From assembly GCA_041677345.1 (NCBI GenBank), contig JBAYQE010000002.1, positions 1-64,000 on the forward strand: a DNA stretch of 64,000 nt, given 5' to 3'. The translations under genes and the position numbers were made by a program. Positions 42,415 through 51,182 of the stretch are shown piece after piece (the stretch's first letter is position 1; the number at the start of each line of letters is the position of its first letter). This stretch comes from JALOAT01 sp041677345 (lineage in GTDB: Bacteria; Pseudomonadota; Gammaproteobacteria; Thiohalomonadales; Thiohalomonadaceae). The notes beneath the pieces are model-generated. The model saw only the letters and a program-made list of their open reading frames with translations, did not search any database and was not told the DNA's origin.

Positions 42415-43559
42415 ACTGGACACGTGTTCCGCCTGCGGGCGATCGCATTCCCTGGCAACGCGGCCCACGCAATGCGCTGCGCGGCCTGTTTGCACCCTGG
42501 CACGCAAGCCTGCTCGGCTCAGGCACCCAGGCACTGGCGGCGACCTTGCTGGCACTGCGCGAAGCCTCACCTGGGCGTGATGAAGTGATCTTCGCCGCCT
42601 ACAACTGCCCGGCGCTGGTGAGTGCCACGGTGTACGCCGGCTGCCAGCCAGTGTTGGTGGACTACGAGCCGGAACGTCCCTGGCTGGACCTGCATGCACT
42701 GGCCACGAAACTGTCCACGCGCACCCTGGCGGTGATTGCGGTGGATCTGCTCGGCCTGCGCGAACGTCACGCCGGGCTGCGGGCCGCCTGCGCGGGTGTG
42801 GGCTGTGCGCTGGTGCAGGACGGCGCACAGGGTTTTCCCTCGCGTGCCGGAGAACGCGCCTGGCAAGGCGATGCGGTGGTACTCAGTTTTGGTCGCGGCA
42901 AACCCGTGAGCCTGCTCACGGGCGGGGCTGTACTGACCCGCGATCCCGAACTGGCCAAGGAGGTGGCACGCGTGGCGGACACGGTCGCGTTCAATGGGTG
43001 GCGACACGCGCTCAAGGTGCGGGCCTACAACCTGTTGCGGCATCCCTGGCTGTATGCGCTGCCGGCCGCACTGCCGGGACTGCGTCTGGGTGAGACGCGC
43101 TACACGGCGCTTGCAGGCATTCAAGCCATGCCCGCGGCGCTGGAGCCGTATCTAGCTCCCGCGGTGCATGCATTCCGGCGCGCTGCCCACCCGCAGTCCA
43201 TTTACCCGTCGCTGCTCGCCGGCAGTGGCGTGGTGGATCTGCCGAGTGTCTGCCGTCAGCGCGCTGAGCGCTTGTCGCGCTATCCGGTGCTCGCTCGCGA
43301 TGCACAGTACCGGGACCGGATGCTCGAGGTGCTGGCGCCCCTGGGTGTATCGGCACTGTACGGCACCATCCTGCCGCAAGTCCCGGGCGTGGGTGAGCAC
43401 CTGGCGGAGCAGGGCGAGTTCCCTGCGGCGCAGGCGTTCGCCGGGCGTCTCATGACGCTGCCCAATCATGACGGCGTGAGGCGCCGTCATCTGACCCAAC
43501 TGGCACGCCTGTTGCGCAACGATGCGCCGGGCGCGGTGCTCGCGGAGGCCGAGGCATGA
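42411..43559 (+). CDS. DegT/DnrJ/EryC1/StrS-family PLP sugar aminotransferase
   Basis: A 382-residue PLP enzyme that would aminate a keto-sugar nucleotide. Visible are the substrate/PLP loop GSGTQALAATLLA (36-48), Asp137 in LVQDGAQGFPS and the likely Schiff-base Lys164 in SFGRGKPVSLLTGG. Sequence around the lysine (FGRGKP) departs from the common F-x-x-x-K-x-x-x-x-G-E-G pattern, and the C-terminal part is divergent. It could be a diverged aminotransferase or a dehydratase-like relative; the substrate is unknown. The ATG overlaps the GT2 stop and its stop overlaps wecB. Confidence 0.8.
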   Translation: MNWTRVPPAGDRIPWQRGPRNALRGLFAPWHASLLGSGTQALAATLLALREASPGRDEVIFAAYNCPALVSATVYAGCQPVLVDYEPERPWLDLHALATKLSTRTLAVIAVDLLGLRERHAGLRAACAGVGCALVQDGAQGFPSRAGERAWQGDAVVLSFGRGKPVSLLTGGAVLTRDPELAKEVARVADTVAFNGWRHALKVRAYNLLRHPWLYALPAALPGLRLGETRYTALAGIQAMPAALEPYLAPAVHAFRRAAHPQSIYPSLLAGSGVVDLPSVCRQRAERLSRYPVLARDAQYRDRMLEVLAPLGVSALYGTILPQVPGVGEHLAEQGEFPAAQAFAGRLMTLPNHDGVRRRHLTQLARLLRNDAPGAVLAEAEA

Positions 43560-44677
43560 AGATTCTGCACGTGGTCGGTGCCCGTCCCAACTTCATGAAG
43601 GTCGCGCCGGTGATGGCGGCCTTTGAACGACGCGCCACGATGCTTCGCATCACCCAGCGTCTGGTGCACACCGGCCAGCATTATGATCGCCGCATGTCCG
43701 AATTGTTCTTTGACGAACTGGGCCTGCCGCGCCCCGACATCAACCTGGACGTGGGGTCGGCCAGTCACGGTGCCCAGACGGGACGCATCATGGAGAGATT
43801 CGAGACCGTGCTCGCCGACGAACGCCCGGACTTGGTGATGGTGGTGGGGGACGTCAATTCCACCCTGGCCTGCGCCGTGGACGCCAAGAAGATGGGTATT
43901 CCCGTGGCTCACGTGGAGGCGGGGCTGCGCAGCGGCGACATCACCATGCCGGAGGAGATCAATCGCATCGTCACTGATGCCATCTCCGATCTGTTGTTCA
44001 CCACCGAACACAGCGCGGCGCACAATTGCCATGCGGGCCAGGTGCATTTCGTCGGGAACGTGATGATCGATACCCTGCTCACCCACCGCGAGCGCGCCCT
44101 GGCACGGCCTACCCTGCACCAGCTCGGGCTTATGCAAGGCGACATGCCGCGACCGTATGCGGTATTGACCCTGCACCGTCCGTCCAACGTTGAGACACGC
44201 GAACTGCTCGCGGGACTGGGCGAGGCCATTGCAGAACTGGGGCGGCGCATGCCGGTGGTGTTCCCCGTGCATCCACGCACTCAGGCGCGCATCTCGGCCT
44301 TCGACCTGGATGGACTGTTCTCGCGGGAGCTCGGCTATCACTGCATCGAGCCGCTGGGCTACCTCGATTTTCTCAACCTCATGGCCAATGCGCGCGCGGT
44401 GCTTACCGACAGCGGCGGGGTGCAGGAGGAAACGAGCATTCTCGGCGTGCCCTGTCTCACCTTGCGCGACAACACCGAGCGACCGGCCACGGTGGAGCAG
44501 GGGACCAACCGGCTTGTCGGCGCGGCACCGGCGCAGGTGCGTGCCGGCATCCAGGCCTTCCTGGATGAACAGGGTCAGCGTCCCGCGCGCGTGCCCGAAC
44601 TGTGGGATGGCCACGCCGCCGACCGCATCGCCGACGTGGTGATCGCGTGGTGGGGAGGTCTGAAGTGCGGGCAATGA
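43556..44677 (+). CDS. wecB: UDP-N-acetylglucosamine 2-epimerase (non-hydrolysing)
   Basis: This enzyme interconverts UDP-GlcNAc and UDP-ManNAc. The 373-residue product begins MKILHVVGARPNFMKVAPV and shows VHTGQHYDRRMSELFF, VVGDVNSTLACA, AHVEAGLRSGD, EEINRIVTDAISD and the C-terminal TDSGGVQEETSILGVPCLTL. Together with the UDP-HexNAc dehydrogenase at 23376 it could yield UDP-ManNAcA. The gene overlaps the aminotransferase by 4 nt and ends the plus-strand part of the cluster. Confidence 0.94.
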   Translation: MKILHVVGARPNFMKVAPVMAAFERRATMLRITQRLVHTGQHYDRRMSELFFDELGLPRPDINLDVGSASHGAQTGRIMERFETVLADERPDLVMVVGDVNSTLACAVDAKKMGIPVAHVEAGLRSGDITMPEEINRIVTDAISDLLFTTEHSAAHNCHAGQVHFVGNVMIDTLLTHRERALARPTLHQLGLMQGDMPRPYAVLTLHRPSNVETRELLAGLGEAIAELGRRMPVVFPVHPRTQARISAFDLDGLFSRELGYHCIEPLGYLDFLNLMANARAVLTDSGGVQEETSILGVPCLTLRDNTERPATVEQGTNRLVGAAPAQVRAGIQAFLDEQGQRPARVPELWDGHAADRIADVVIAWWGGLKCGQ

Positions 44678-44714
44678 CGTGACGTAAGAAGAACTTCCAA
44701 CGCGAGAAGACTCC

Positions 44715-44841
44715 AACGCAAAGACGCAAAGGGCGCGTGTGGTCTCGTCACGCGGCGAGTTCCGCGGTACGCGAGAGGTGTTGTCTACACGAAGATCGTT
44801 ATTTCTTCGCGAGCTTTGCGCCCTTTGTGCCTTCGTGTTCG
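44715..44841. repeat. Intergenic inverted-repeat element (copy 2) between wecB and galE
   Basis: The left arm begins aacgcaaagacgcaaaggg (44715). The right arm (44808-44841) read in reverse complement contains aaggcacaaagggcgcaaag, so the ends are complementary with mismatches. The left arm is nearly identical to the start of the element at 863-963, with one difference in its first 18 nt. The middle is unrelated to copy 1. It lies at a convergent gene junction, so it may serve as a folded transcript end. Confidence 0.7.
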
Positions 44842-44860
44842 ACTTTTCCCCACCGTCGCC

Positions 44861-45871
44861 TCATGCCTGTGCCGCGCGGCGTGCACGTTCGGTGTGGGCG
44901 AGGTGTTGTTCCCAAGCCAGGGCGGTGGTGACGATGGTGTCCAGGTCATCGTGGCGCGGGACCCAGCCGAGCACCTGACGGATGCGCTCGGCGATGGCGA
45001 TGAGTGCCGGTGGATCGCCAGCACGGCGCGGGCGCTCGCGCACGTCGAGGGGATGACCGGCGGCGCGTTCCACGGCGGCAAGCACTTCGCGCACGCTGTA
45101 GCCGTGCCCGTAGCCGCAGTTCAACACGGTGGATGACCCGCCACCGCGCAGGTAGTCCAGGGCGCGCAGGTGGGCGTCGGCCAGGTCTTCCACGTGGATG
45201 TAGTCGCGAATGCCGGTACCGTCCGGGGTCGGATAGTCGGTGCCGAAGATGGCCACGTGTTCGCGTCGGCCCACGGCCGCCTCGCAGGCGACCTTCACCA
45301 GCAGACTCGCGTTCGGCGTGGACTGGCCGATGCGGCCGCCCGGATCGCAGCCGGCGACGTTGAAATAACGCAGCGCCACATAGCGCAGCGGTGTCGCTGC
45401 GGCAAGGTCGCGCAGCATCCATTCGGTCATGAGCTTGGAGGTGCCGTAGGGATTGATGGTCTGCGTGGGCGTGTCCTCGGAGGCCGCCCCACCCGCGGGC
45501 ATGCCGTACACCGCGGCGGTGGAGGAGAACACCACGTGGCGCACACCTGCGGCGTGGCAGCATTCGAGCAGGTTGCGGCTGTTGGCGGTGTTGTTGCGAT
45601 AGTACTTGAGTGGGTCGCACACCGATTCGGGCACCACGGTGTGGGCGGCGAAATGCATCACCGTGTCCACCTCGTATTCCGCCAGCAATGAGCGCACCAG
45701 GGTTTGGTCACCCACGTCACCCACGGCCAGGGTGCCGTACAGTACGGCATCCGCGAAACCGGTGGAGAGGTCATCCAGCACGACCAAGCGTTCGCCGCGC
45801 TCACCCAGTTGTCGCACCACGTGGCTGCCGATATAACCTGCACCGCCCGTAATCAGAATTCCCTTTCTCAT
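44861..45871 (-). CDS. galE: UDP-glucose 4-epimerase (SDR family)
   Basis: A 336-residue extended SDR epimerase converting UDP-glucose/UDP-galactose and possibly their N-acetyl forms. It has the NAD motif ILITGGAGYIGSHVV (5-19), the catalytic Ser/Thr (FSSTAAVYG) and Tyr-x-x-x-Lys in YGTSKLMTEW, and the substrate-binding GIRDYIHVEDLADAH. It forms the distal boundary of the polysaccharide cluster and lies downstream of the molybdenum hydroxylase genes on the same strand (54-nt gap). It may belong to either unit. Confidence 0.95.
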   Translation of the reverse strand: MRKGILITGGAGYIGSHVVRQLGERGERLVVLDDLSTGFADAVLYGTLAVGDVGDQTLVRSLLAEYEVDTVMHFAAHTVVPESVCDPLKYYRNNTANSRNLLECCHAAGVRHVVFSSTAAVYGMPAGGAASEDTPTQTINPYGTSKLMTEWMLRDLAAATPLRYVALRYFNVAGCDPGGRIGQSTPNASLLVKVACEAAVGRREHVAIFGTDYPTPDGTGIRDYIHVEDLADAHLRALDYLRGGGSSTVLNCGYGHGYSVREVLAAVERAAGHPLDVRERPRRAGDPPALIAIAERIRQVLGWVPRHDDLDTIVTTALAWEQHLAHTERARRAAQA

Positions 45872-45925
45872 GTCCTTGTCCGGTGTGGCGAGAGGTTACG
45901 CAAAAAGATAGAACAGCGGGATCTT

Positions 45926-46507
45926 TCAGCCGTGCAAGGTGCCGCGGAACACGTCTTCCGGGTAATCCACGTCCACCAGCACGCCCGCGTCGTCCACCTC
46001 CACCAGGTGCAGGCGCTCGCGGTGGATGGCGAGCAGGTCGCGCGCACCGTGATCGCCGTGCAACCTGCCCAAGGTGTCAAACCAGTCGGCGGCGAAGCCG
46101 ACCGGATGGCCACGGGAGCCGCGGTAGGTCGGCGCCACCAGGCTGGCGCCGTCCTCCAGGCAGGACACCACGCGGCGGATACTGTTGGCGCGCACGTAGG
46201 GCATGTCTGCGAGCGCGACCACGCAGCCGGTGGTGCCTGCCTCCAGTGCGCCGATGCCGCGGGCGAGGCTGGCACCCATGCCCGCACGCCACCCCGGTGC
46301 CTCGGTCACGCGTGCGCCTGCAGCCGCGAACCGCGTGGCGAGTGCCCCATCCTGCGGTCGCACCACCACCACCACCTGGTCCAGCACGGTAAGCAGCGGC
46401 TGCAGGGCGGCCAGTGCCATGGGGGTGCCGTCACCCAAGGCGTGCAGGCGCTTGTCGTGACCGAAGCGTGTAGAGCTTCCGGCCGCGAGCAGGATGCCGG
46501 CGATCAT
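45926..46507 (-). CDS. MobA-like NTP transferase (molybdenum cofactor nucleotidyltransferase, MocA type)
   Basis: A 193-residue nucleotidyltransferase of the MobA/MocA fold that would convert molybdopterin to its CMP (or GMP) form for the hydroxylase encoded upstream. Key features are LLAAGSSTRFGHDKRLH (6-22) with the nucleotide-binding loop, VVALADMPYVRA (Asp for metal) and RGSRGHPVGF. The ATG at 46507 overlaps the xdhC stop; the longer frame to 46927 lies wholly inside xdhC and was rejected. The cytosine specificity is inferred from the hydroxylase partner family. Confidence 0.88.
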   Translation of the reverse strand: MIAGILLAAGSSTRFGHDKRLHALGDGTPMALAALQPLLTVLDQVVVVVRPQDGALATRFAAAGARVTEAPGWRAGMGASLARGIGALEAGTTGCVVALADMPYVRANSIRRVVSCLEDGASLVAPTYRGSRGHPVGFAADWFDTLGRLHGDHGARDLLAIHRERLHLVEVDDAGVLVDVDYPEDVFRGTLHG

Positions 46508-47433
46508 TGGGATGCGGTAATGGGTGCGTCCCGGCGCACCGCCACCAGGTGGGCAAGGATGGCCACGGCGATCTCCGCCGCACCGTGGCTGCCTATGGGC
46601 AGACCGACGGGCGCGTGCAGGCGCGCCAGCGCCGCCTCGGAGACACCGATCATGGCCAGGCGCTCGCGCCGCAGGGCACTGGCCTTGGGGGAGCCCATGG
46701 CGCCCACGTAGAAGGCCGGCGAGGCGAGCGCCGCCTCCATGGCCAGGTCGTCTAGACGCGGATCGTGGCTGAGCGCCAGCACTGCGGTGCGCGCGTCCGC
46801 CAAGGCCTTCACCGCATCGTCGGGCATGCGCGGATCGAGGCGTGCCTCGCGTACGCGCCATGTGGCGCGCAACGCCGCACGCGGCTCGCACACGCGCACG
46901 CGATAGCCGAGCGCAGGTGCAAAGCATGCCAGGTGATGGGACACGTCACCGGCACCGATGAGCAACAGACGCAGGGAGGGGCCGAAGCGGCGCACCAGCG
47001 TGCGTCCATCGTAGGCGAAGTCGGGGCCATGGTCGCGCAGTTGCACGACCCCGGTGTCCAGGTCGAGCATGCGCACCGGGGATTCGCCGCGGGTGAGGGC
47101 GGCCGCCACCGCGCGCAGGCCGTCACCGGCACGCAGCGGCTCTACCACCACTTCCACGAAGTCCCCGCAGGGCAGGGCGAGGCGACCGCGGCGCGCACCA
47201 AAACACAGGCGTGTGGCGCGACGGAAATCCCCCTCCGCCAGGCGCTGGGTCAGTGCGTCCTCGGCGCAGCCGCTGGTGATGGAGCCGAGCCGCCGGCCGC
47301 TGGTGGTGAAGGCGAACAGGCTGCCGTGCATGCGCGCCTTGCCGGCGCTGCCTGCAGCCAGGGTGGCGAGGGCCGTGTCCATGCCCTGCGCATGCCAGTC
47401 CAGGGCTTGTCCGAGGATTTCGGCGTCAATCAT
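46504..47433 (-). CDS. XdhC/CoxI-family maturation protein
   Basis: XdhC binds molybdenum cofactor, assists its sulfuration and inserts it in xanthine-dehydrogenase-family enzymes. The 309-residue product has the N-terminal XdhC_CoxI domain with ALATLAAGSAGKARMHGSLF and GSITSGCAEDAL, and a C-terminal Rossmann domain with LLLIGAGDVSHHLACFAP and YVGAMGSPKASALRRERL. It overlaps the large-subunit gene (4 nt) and the MobA-like gene, so the four genes form one operon. Confidence 0.92.
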   Translation of the reverse strand: MIDAEILGQALDWHAQGMDTALATLAAGSAGKARMHGSLFAFTTSGRRLGSITSGCAEDALTQRLAEGDFRRATRLCFGARRGRLALPCGDFVEVVVEPLRAGDGLRAVAAALTRGESPVRMLDLDTGVVQLRDHGPDFAYDGRTLVRRFGPSLRLLLIGAGDVSHHLACFAPALGYRVRVCEPRAALRATWRVREARLDPRMPDDAVKALADARTAVLALSHDPRLDDLAMEAALASPAFYVGAMGSPKASALRRERLAMIGVSEAALARLHAPVGLPIGSHGAAEIAVAILAHLVAVRRDAPITASQ

Positions 47434-49580
47434 GACAGGTCTTCCGGGCGGATGGGCAGGCGGCGCACGGGGCGGCCTGTGGCGGCGAATACGGCGTTGG
47501 CCACGGCGGGTGCCAGCGGCGGTACACCGGGTTCACCCACCCCACCCGGCGGTTCGCCGCTTTGTACCAGGTGCACCTCGACGTCCGGCATCTCGTCCAT
47601 GGCGAGCAGCGGATAGTCGTGAAAATTGGATTGTGCGATGCCGCCATCGCGCAGGGTGACGGCGCCCTTGAGCGCGGCAGTGAGGCCCCAGGCGACGGAA
47701 CCTTCCATCTGTGCCACAACGGTGTCCGGGTTGACCACGAAGCCGCAGTCCAGGGCACATACCACGCGCAGCACGCGTACCGCGCCGTTCTCCACGGCGA
47801 CCTCCGCCACGTGCGCCACGTGGCTGCGGAACGAGGAGGCGGCGGCGATGCCGCGGCCGTGATTGGCCGGCAGCGGGGTACCCCAGTCCCCGCGTGAGGC
47901 GGCCAGGTCCAGCACGCGTTGCAGGCGGGGGTGCGCCGCCAGCAGCTCGCGGCGCAAGACATAGGGATCCTGGCCCGCCGCAGCGGCCAGTTCATCGAGG
48001 AAGCACTCCGCCGCAAACACGTTCTGGGAATGGCTCACCGAACGCCAGAAGCCCACGGGTACCCCCAGGTCCGCCAGGGCGTAGCCCACGTCCACATTGG
48101 GGATGGCATAGGGCAGACTGGATGCGCCCTGCACCGAATTGTTGTCGTGTCCGTTACGCACGCCGGCGGGCCACACGCGCGCCATGATGGACGGGCTGGC
48201 GACGTCGTGGCGCCAGGCGATGGGTATGCCGCGGTCGTCCAGACCGCCGCGCAGACGGTGCAGGCTGGCGGGGCGGTAGAAGTCGTGGCGCAGGTCGTCC
48301 TCGCGGCTCCACAGCAGTTTCACGGGGGCGCGCACCACCCGGGCGATCTGCACGGCCTCCTCCACGTAGTCGGTCTCCAGGCGCCGGCCGAAGCCGCCGC
48401 CCAGGAAGGTGGTGTGCACGTTTACCTTCGCCTCGGGCAGATCGAGCAGCTCCGCGGTGATGCGCCGCACCTTGTCCGGTACCTGGGTGGGCACCCACAG
48501 GTCACAGCCTCCGTCGTGCACCTGGACCGTACAGCAGGGGGGTTCCATGCAGGCATGGGCCTGGAACGGTACCGCGTATTCGGCGGTGATCACCTTGGCG
48601 GCATGGCTCAGTGCCGCAGCGACATCGCCGTCGCTGCGCATGGTGACGGTGGTGTCCAGGGCCTGGCGCAGGCGTGCCCAGGCGGTTTCCTCCTCCGGTA
48701 CGCTACCCCGGCCGGGTTGCCAGACGATGCGCAGGGCGGCGCGACCGGCCTGTGCCGCCTCGAACCCGTCGGCCACCACCGCCACGCCGTGTTCCAGTGG
48801 TACCACCTTGCGCACACCGGGCAACTTCATGGCCGCCTCGGCATCGACCCGGCGCACGCGTTCGCCGAAACGCGGGCTGCGCTCGATGGAGGCGATCAGC
48901 AGGCCGGGGAGGTGCACGTCCTGACCGAACCCTGCGCTGCCGTCAACCTTGGCGGGCGTGTCCAGGCGCGGCGCGCCATGGCCGAGCAGGCGCAGTTCGG
49001 AGGGTTCCTTGAGGGATACCTGTCGGGGCACGGGGAGCCGGGCTGCGTCAGCGGTCAGTTGCCCGAAGGGCAGGGTACGGCCGCTCGGTACGTGCAGCAC
49101 GATGCCATCCGCTGCGCGGAGCTCGTCCACCGGTACCTGCAGCCGCGCGGCGGCGGCACGCATCAGCATGTCGCGGGCGGTGGCGCCGGCCTCGCGCAAG
49201 GGCAGGAAGAAGCCGTGCACCGAATTGCTGCCGCCGGTGGTCTGGTTTTTCGCCGATGGATTGGCGTAGGCGACGTGGGCGGGGGCGTGCTCTGCCCGCA
49301 CCCGCGCCCAGTCTGCACCCAGCTCCTCCGCAACCAGCATCGCCAGTGAGGTGAACACCCCCTGGCCCATCTCACTGCTCGGGATCATCACCAGCACGCC
49401 ACCGTCGGGTTCCACCCGCAGGAAGGCGTTGGGAGCCAGTGCGCCCGCGGGCAGATCACGCTGCAGGGGAACGGCCTCGGCCTCGTCACCGCTGCAGCCG
49501 GGCAGGACCAGGCCCAGCACCAGTGCGCCGCCCGCACCCGCCGAGGCCTTGAGGAAGTTGCGCCGATCAACGCGTAGCAC
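47430..49580 (-). CDS. Molybdopterin-binding subunit of a xanthine-oxidase-family oxidoreductase (IorB-like), Tat-exported
   Basis: The large subunit of a molybdenum hydroxylase of the isoquinoline 1-oxidoreductase/aldehyde dehydrogenase type. From the GTG at 49580 it has 716 residues with a twin-arginine signal (RR at 6-7 in VDRRNFLKASAG) and a Cys in LPGCSG that may be a lipobox. Cofactor-site segments include IPSSEMGQGVFTSLAMLVAEE, FQAHACMEPP, FLGGGFGRRLETDY and the C-terminal GGVGEPGVPPLAPA with the catalytic Glu. The start overlaps the Fe-S subunit stop by 14 nt, and a long upstream extension was rejected because it lies in that gene. Its substrate (aldehyde or N-heterocycle) is unknown. 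Confidence 0.92.
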   Translation of the reverse strand: MLRVDRRNFLKASAGAGGALVLGLVLPGCSGDEAEAVPLQRDLPAGALAPNAFLRVEPDGGVLVMIPSSEMGQGVFTSLAMLVAEELGADWARVRAEHAPAHVAYANPSAKNQTTGGSNSVHGFFLPLREAGATARDMLMRAAAARLQVPVDELRAADGIVLHVPSGRTLPFGQLTADAARLPVPRQVSLKEPSELRLLGHGAPRLDTPAKVDGSAGFGQDVHLPGLLIASIERSPRFGERVRRVDAEAAMKLPGVRKVVPLEHGVAVVADGFEAAQAGRAALRIVWQPGRGSVPEEETAWARLRQALDTTVTMRSDGDVAAALSHAAKVITAEYAVPFQAHACMEPPCCTVQVHDGGCDLWVPTQVPDKVRRITAELLDLPEAKVNVHTTFLGGGFGRRLETDYVEEAVQIARVVRAPVKLLWSREDDLRHDFYRPASLHRLRGGLDDRGIPIAWRHDVASPSIMARVWPAGVRNGHDNNSVQGASSLPYAIPNVDVGYALADLGVPVGFWRSVSHSQNVFAAECFLDELAAAAGQDPYVLRRELLAAHPRLQRVLDLAASRGDWGTPLPANHGRGIAAASSFRSHVAHVAEVAVENGAVRVLRVVCALDCGFVVNPDTVVAQMEGSVAWGLTAALKGAVTLRDGGIAQSNFHDYPLLAMDEMPDVEVHLVQSGEPPGGVGEPGVPPLAPAVANAVFAATGRPVRRLPIRPEDLS

Positions 49581-50037
49581 GTTGCGGCTCCGCCATGAGG
49601 GTGATGGCGCGCCGCACGGCGCGCCGAATGCGCGGATAGGTACCACAGCGGCACAGGTGGCCACGAAAGGCCTCGGTGATCTCCCGCTCGCCGGGGCGCG
49701 GCTTCGCCTCCAGCAGGGCCACGGCAGCGAGTACCTGCCCGGATTGGCAGAAGCCGCACTGCGGTACCTCCTCGGCCACCCAGGCGCGTTGCACAGGGTG
49801 ATCGCCGCCAAGCCCCTCGACAGTGATCACCGCTCGGCCGGCCACCGCGCCCACGGGTGTCACGCAGGCACGCACGGGCGCGCCCTCCACCAGCACCGTG
49901 CACGCACCACAGGCGGCGATGCCGCAACCGTACTTCGCGCCGGTCAGTTGCAGGCGTTCGCGCAGAACCCACAAAAGATTGGCATCGGCAGACACGTCGA
50001 GCGTGTGCCGGCTGCCGTTCACCAGCAGGTCGATCAT
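49567..50037 (-). CDS. 2Fe-2S subunit of the molybdenum hydroxylase (IorA-like)
   Basis: A 156-residue protein carrying two [2Fe-2S] clusters: a plant-ferredoxin type site (Cys38, Cys43, Cys46, Cys58 in KYGCGIAACGACTVLV and following) and a helical site (PQCGFCQSGQV, GHLCRCGTYPRI). It passes electrons from the molybdopterin subunit to an acceptor such as a cytochrome. The ATG at 50037 is preferred to one at 50091 because the family begins MIDLLVNG and AAGGA lies 9 nt before it. No FAD subunit is encoded, as expected for this two-subunit type. It is the first gene of the operon. Confidence 0.94.
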   Translation of the reverse strand: MIDLLVNGSRHTLDVSADANLLWVLRERLQLTGAKYGCGIAACGACTVLVEGAPVRACVTPVGAVAGRAVITVEGLGGDHPVQRAWVAEEVPQCGFCQSGQVLAAVALLEAKPRPGEREITEAFRGHLCRCGTYPRIRRAVRRAITLMAEPQRATR

Positions 50038-50240
50038 GGGACAACGTCCTTGCTGTTGACGGGAAAGGCCGAAGCGGAGAACCGGAAACATAGCCCACGT
50101 TCGTGCGTTATGGGTGCACCCGGTGAATTACTGAAGCAACCCGCGGAAACGTTAAGTCGTCTGTGGTGTGCAGGCCATGGATAAGTGCTTAAGGCACTGC
50201 GTGGGAAACGTGGCGCAGGCACGGCAGGCCCATGGCGGAC

Positions 50241-51182
50241 CTAGTGGGGCTTATGCACGAGCACACTGTGTGCGCCCCACAGCACGGCCAACAGCAGCAG
50301 CGCGGCGCCCGCCGTGTGTGCCACCGCCACCGCCAGGGGCACACCCAGCAGCACGTTGCCCACCCCCAGGGAGAACTGCAATGCGAGCGCCGCACCCATC
50401 ACCATGCCCACCCTGCGCAACCTGCCCCCGGCGCATACCAGGCCGGCAGCAAAGATGCCCGCCGCACACACGGCGAGCAGTGCACCCAGGCGGTGGGCCA
50501 GGTGGATGGCGGTGCGGCCCACGCCGCTATGGCCGCCACCCTCCCAGCTCGCAGCGATGGGCGCGGGCAGGGAGAACGCCTCACCGAAATCGGCCTCCGG
50601 CCACCACGCCCCCTGGCAGGTAGGGAAATCGGGACAGGCGATGGCGGCGTAGTTGGCGCTGGTCCAGCCGCCGAGGGCAATCTGCAGCCCCACGGCTGTT
50701 ACGGCGATCAGGGCGAAGGGACGCAGCGTGGGGTGGGGCAGGGCAGGATCCCGCGCCAGCCGCCAGAGCCACAGCAGTGACAGCAGGGCGAGGCCGCCCA
50801 GCAGGTGGCCCATGACGATGGCGGGTTGCAGCCGCAGGGTCACGGTCCACATGCCGAGCAAGGCCTGGAGTATCAGTAACAGCACCAGGGGCGCCGCGAA
50901 CCGCCGGCCCGAGCGGCGCTGGAAGGCCGACACTGCGAGGGCGACGATGCACAGGCCCAGGAAGCCCGCGGCGTAGCGGTGGACCATTTCGATCCAGGCA
51001 CGCGTGTGGGCCTCGCCCCCGGTCGCGCGCAATTCGCCCGGGACCACCAGCCTGCCATAACAGCCAGGCCAATCCGGGCAGCCCAGCCCGGCGTTGGAAA
51101 GGCGTACACAGGAGCCCAGGGCAATCACGCCCAGGGCAAGCAGGAGAACCGCGGCGAGGGCACGTCGCTGGGTCATGACCAT
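50241..51182 (-). CDS. Heme A synthase (COX15/CtaA family)
   Basis: An inner-membrane enzyme that oxidises heme O to heme A for cytochrome oxidases. About 313 residues with eight membrane helices, the conserved GSCVRLSNAGLGCPDWPGCYG (loop with paired Cys), HRYAAGFLGL and HLAHRLGALLAV (heme-ligand His), and CPDFPTCQG. The start is uncertain: the ATG at 51182, another two codons later and a GTG at 51242 are all in frame without a good Shine-Dalgarno. No cytochrome oxidase or ctaB gene is nearby, so it is isolated from its usual partners. Confidence 0.9.
   Translation of the reverse strand: MVMTQRRALAAVLLLALGVIALGSCVRLSNAGLGCPDWPGCYGRLVVPGELRATGGEAHTRAWIEMVHRYAAGFLGLCIVALAVSAFQRRSGRRFAAPLVLLLILQALLGMWTVTLRLQPAIVMGHLLGGLALLSLLWLWRLARDPALPHPTLRPFALIAVTAVGLQIALGGWTSANYAAIACPDFPTCQGAWWPEADFGEAFSLPAPIAASWEGGGHSGVGRTAIHLAHRLGALLAVCAAGIFAAGLVCAGGRLRRVGMVMGAALALQFSLGVGNVLLGVPLAVAVAHTAGAALLLLAVLWGAHSVLVHKPH

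Noticed and set aside
47919..49349. Plus-strand ORF of 476 codons opposite the molybdopterin subunit
   Set aside because: It is the antisense shadow of a gene with catalytic motifs; composition is typical of shadow frames.
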